From contig CM020619.1 of the NCBI GenBank assembly GCA_009829735.1, positions 19,721,816-19,785,815 of the forward strand: 64,000 nucleotides of DNA, in the 5' to 3' direction. Position numbers and translations under genes: made by a program. Under the pieces are notes generated by a model. It had not been told where the DNA came from. It did not search any database and was given only the letters and a program-made list of their open reading frames with translations. Each line of letters begins with the position of its first letter. Positions within the stretch are counted from its first letter, which is position 1. The stretch is from Pyropia yezoensis. Its lineage: Eukaryota; Rhodophyta; Bangiophyceae; Bangiales; Bangiaceae. Below are positions 63,372-64,000 of this stretch, one piece after another.

Positions 63372-63415
63372 GGTCAGATTTTTTCACAGATTTTCAGAAT
63401 TTATCACGGTGACTC
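63372..63415 (-). repeat. right terminal inverted repeat of the DNA transposon
   Basis: 44 bp ending GGTGACTC, complementary to the left repeat with one difference (AAAAAA for the left TAAAA). It is followed by the second CTT. Confidence 0.93.
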
Positions 63416-63418
63416 CTT

Positions 63419-64000
63419 TGCCGGACCTGGTCGTCACGATGACGAATACTATTCTGAATCAGATTGTGGCGAGTTTGCCAGATGGCCTTAATGTCCAGAC
63501 CGGATCGGGGCTTTCGAGCCCGCAGGCGCAGGGGGAATCCCTCCTCACGCCTATATCGGGTCGCCCCGAACAGGGGGCGACACCTGTGACTCCCAACGAG
63601 GGAGCCACACCATACTCGGTGGGGCGTACGCCCTTCATGGGGGAGTTTCCCCCGGAAACGCCGACGGCCACACCAAGCGCGCCGCGCCAGACTATGGGCA
63701 CTGAGGGTGAACTTACCCCAGTGCTACAGCGGCTGTTCCCTCAACGTGAGGTGCCGCCCAAGATCCAGGTAGCCAACCCGGTCTACCAGCGGATCTTTGA
63801 CTGCGAGACCTACGCCCTCCACAACAAGTCGGTGGCGAATGATCCTGACCAGGCCCGAGCCATGGGCCGTGCCAAGAAGAATGCACTTCACTCTTTTGGG
63901 CACAAAGCGGAGTGGGATGGAACTCCCCCCCTCCGTGTCTTTGAGTTCCTACGTCGTTTCACAAAAGCCTGTGACGACAATGCCATAAGTGAAGGCATGG
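63419..64000 (+). pseudogene. gag of element C, part after the DNA transposon
   Basis: Continues the gag frame of element C after one copy of the CTT duplication, through the rest of the Ser/Pro-rich half (SVGRTPFMGEFPPETPT, with GAG where B has TAG) into the capsid-like region (contains MGRAKKNALHSFGHKAEWD). Open to the window end. Confidence 0.9.

Larger units (their letters stand above)
61556..63415 (+). mobile_element. DNA transposon, DD35D (pogo/Tigger-like) with 3-bp target duplication
   Basis: 1,860 bp with 44-bp terminal inverted repeats that differ at one position (left GAGTCACCGTGATAAATTCT...). Each repeat holds two sub-copies of GTGATAAAnTCTGA, likely transposase-binding sites. 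The flanks are CTT at 61553-61555 and CTT at 63416-63418. Comparison with gag of elements A and B, which read GACTTTGCC across the site, shows that exactly these 3 bases were duplicated. A single transposase gene fills the interior. With nearly identical ends and an open frame it is a recent insertion. Confidence 0.93.
60448..64000 (+). mobile_element. Ty3/gypsy element C, cut by the window edge and interrupted by a DNA transposon
   Basis: The 5' LTR, leader and gag are collinear with elements A and B. The leader hairpin and gag ATG are present. A complete 1,860-bp DNA transposon sits in gag at 61556-63415; gag resumes after it and stays open to the end of the window. The 3' end, target duplication, pol and antisense ORF are outside the window. 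In the part visible, gag agrees with A rather than B at the site of B's TAG. Confidence 0.95.

Noticed and set aside
1-64000. Genome-wide reassignment of TAG to glutamine
   Set aside because: TAG ends the DNA-transposon gene and the 59261-59926 frame sensibly, and TAA/TGA also interrupt relics. Kept only as an alternative to CAG>TAG decay in the findings.

Overview
The window is GC-rich nuclear DNA of a eukaryote, dominated by mobile elements. The signs are Ty3/gypsy LTR retrotransposons, cut-and-paste transposons with terminal inverted repeats, GT-AG introns, long homopolymer and proline-codon tracts, and large gene-poor stretches. The mix (chromodomain Ty3/gypsy elements, Harbinger and Plavaka/CACTA-like transposase remnants, secreted Cys-rich proteins, C/G homopolymers) suggests an alga, possibly a bangialean red alga. 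That placement is an inference; no organelle or rRNA marker is present to test it.

Layout. 0-15 kb: low-complexity DNA, a minus-strand reading frame broken only by TAG codons (3.0-4.8 kb), a Plavaka-like transposase 5' remnant (6.8-7.9 kb), an Ala-rich minus-strand gene beside a 629-bp inverted-repeat element, a 161-bp tandem array, a Harbinger transposase fragment (11.4 kb), and a MYB/SANT-like coiled-coil gene (12.6-13.5 kb). 15.4-24.8 kb: Ty3/gypsy element A, decayed, minus orientation. 30.4-39.8 kb: element B of the same family, plus orientation, with an intact 1,327-codon pol. 60.4 kb to the end: element C, cut by the window edge and interrupted in gag by a complete DNA transposon carrying a DD35D transposase. 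A and B have 469-bp LTRs (TGTGGC...GCCACA) and perfect 5-bp target duplications, and each lies inside a minus-strand host reading frame that can be followed on both sides. 40-48 kb: homopolymer-rich DNA, a secreted Cys-rich protein gene and a fragment of a relative, one acetoacetyl-CoA-synthetase-like exon, and a 13-unit 22-bp minisatellite. 48-52 kb: a Plavaka/CACTA-like transposase gene with a divergent partner ORF. 55-60 kb: a decayed gene joining a 12-residue proline/glutamine repeat to a NAM/GST-like (Harbinger-accessory) DNA-binding region.

The most unusual system is the A/B/C retrotransposon family. Besides gag (zinc knuckle) and pol (protease, RT, RNase H, integrase, chromodomain), it encodes a long antisense protein with an Arg/Ser-rich tail between pol and the 3' LTR. 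The element is also studded from LTR to LTR with short perfect hairpins that share an AAcTT/AAgTT-like five-base core while their arms differ. One abuts the antisense ORF start codon and another encloses the pol stop codon. I know of no described retrotransposon with this architecture.
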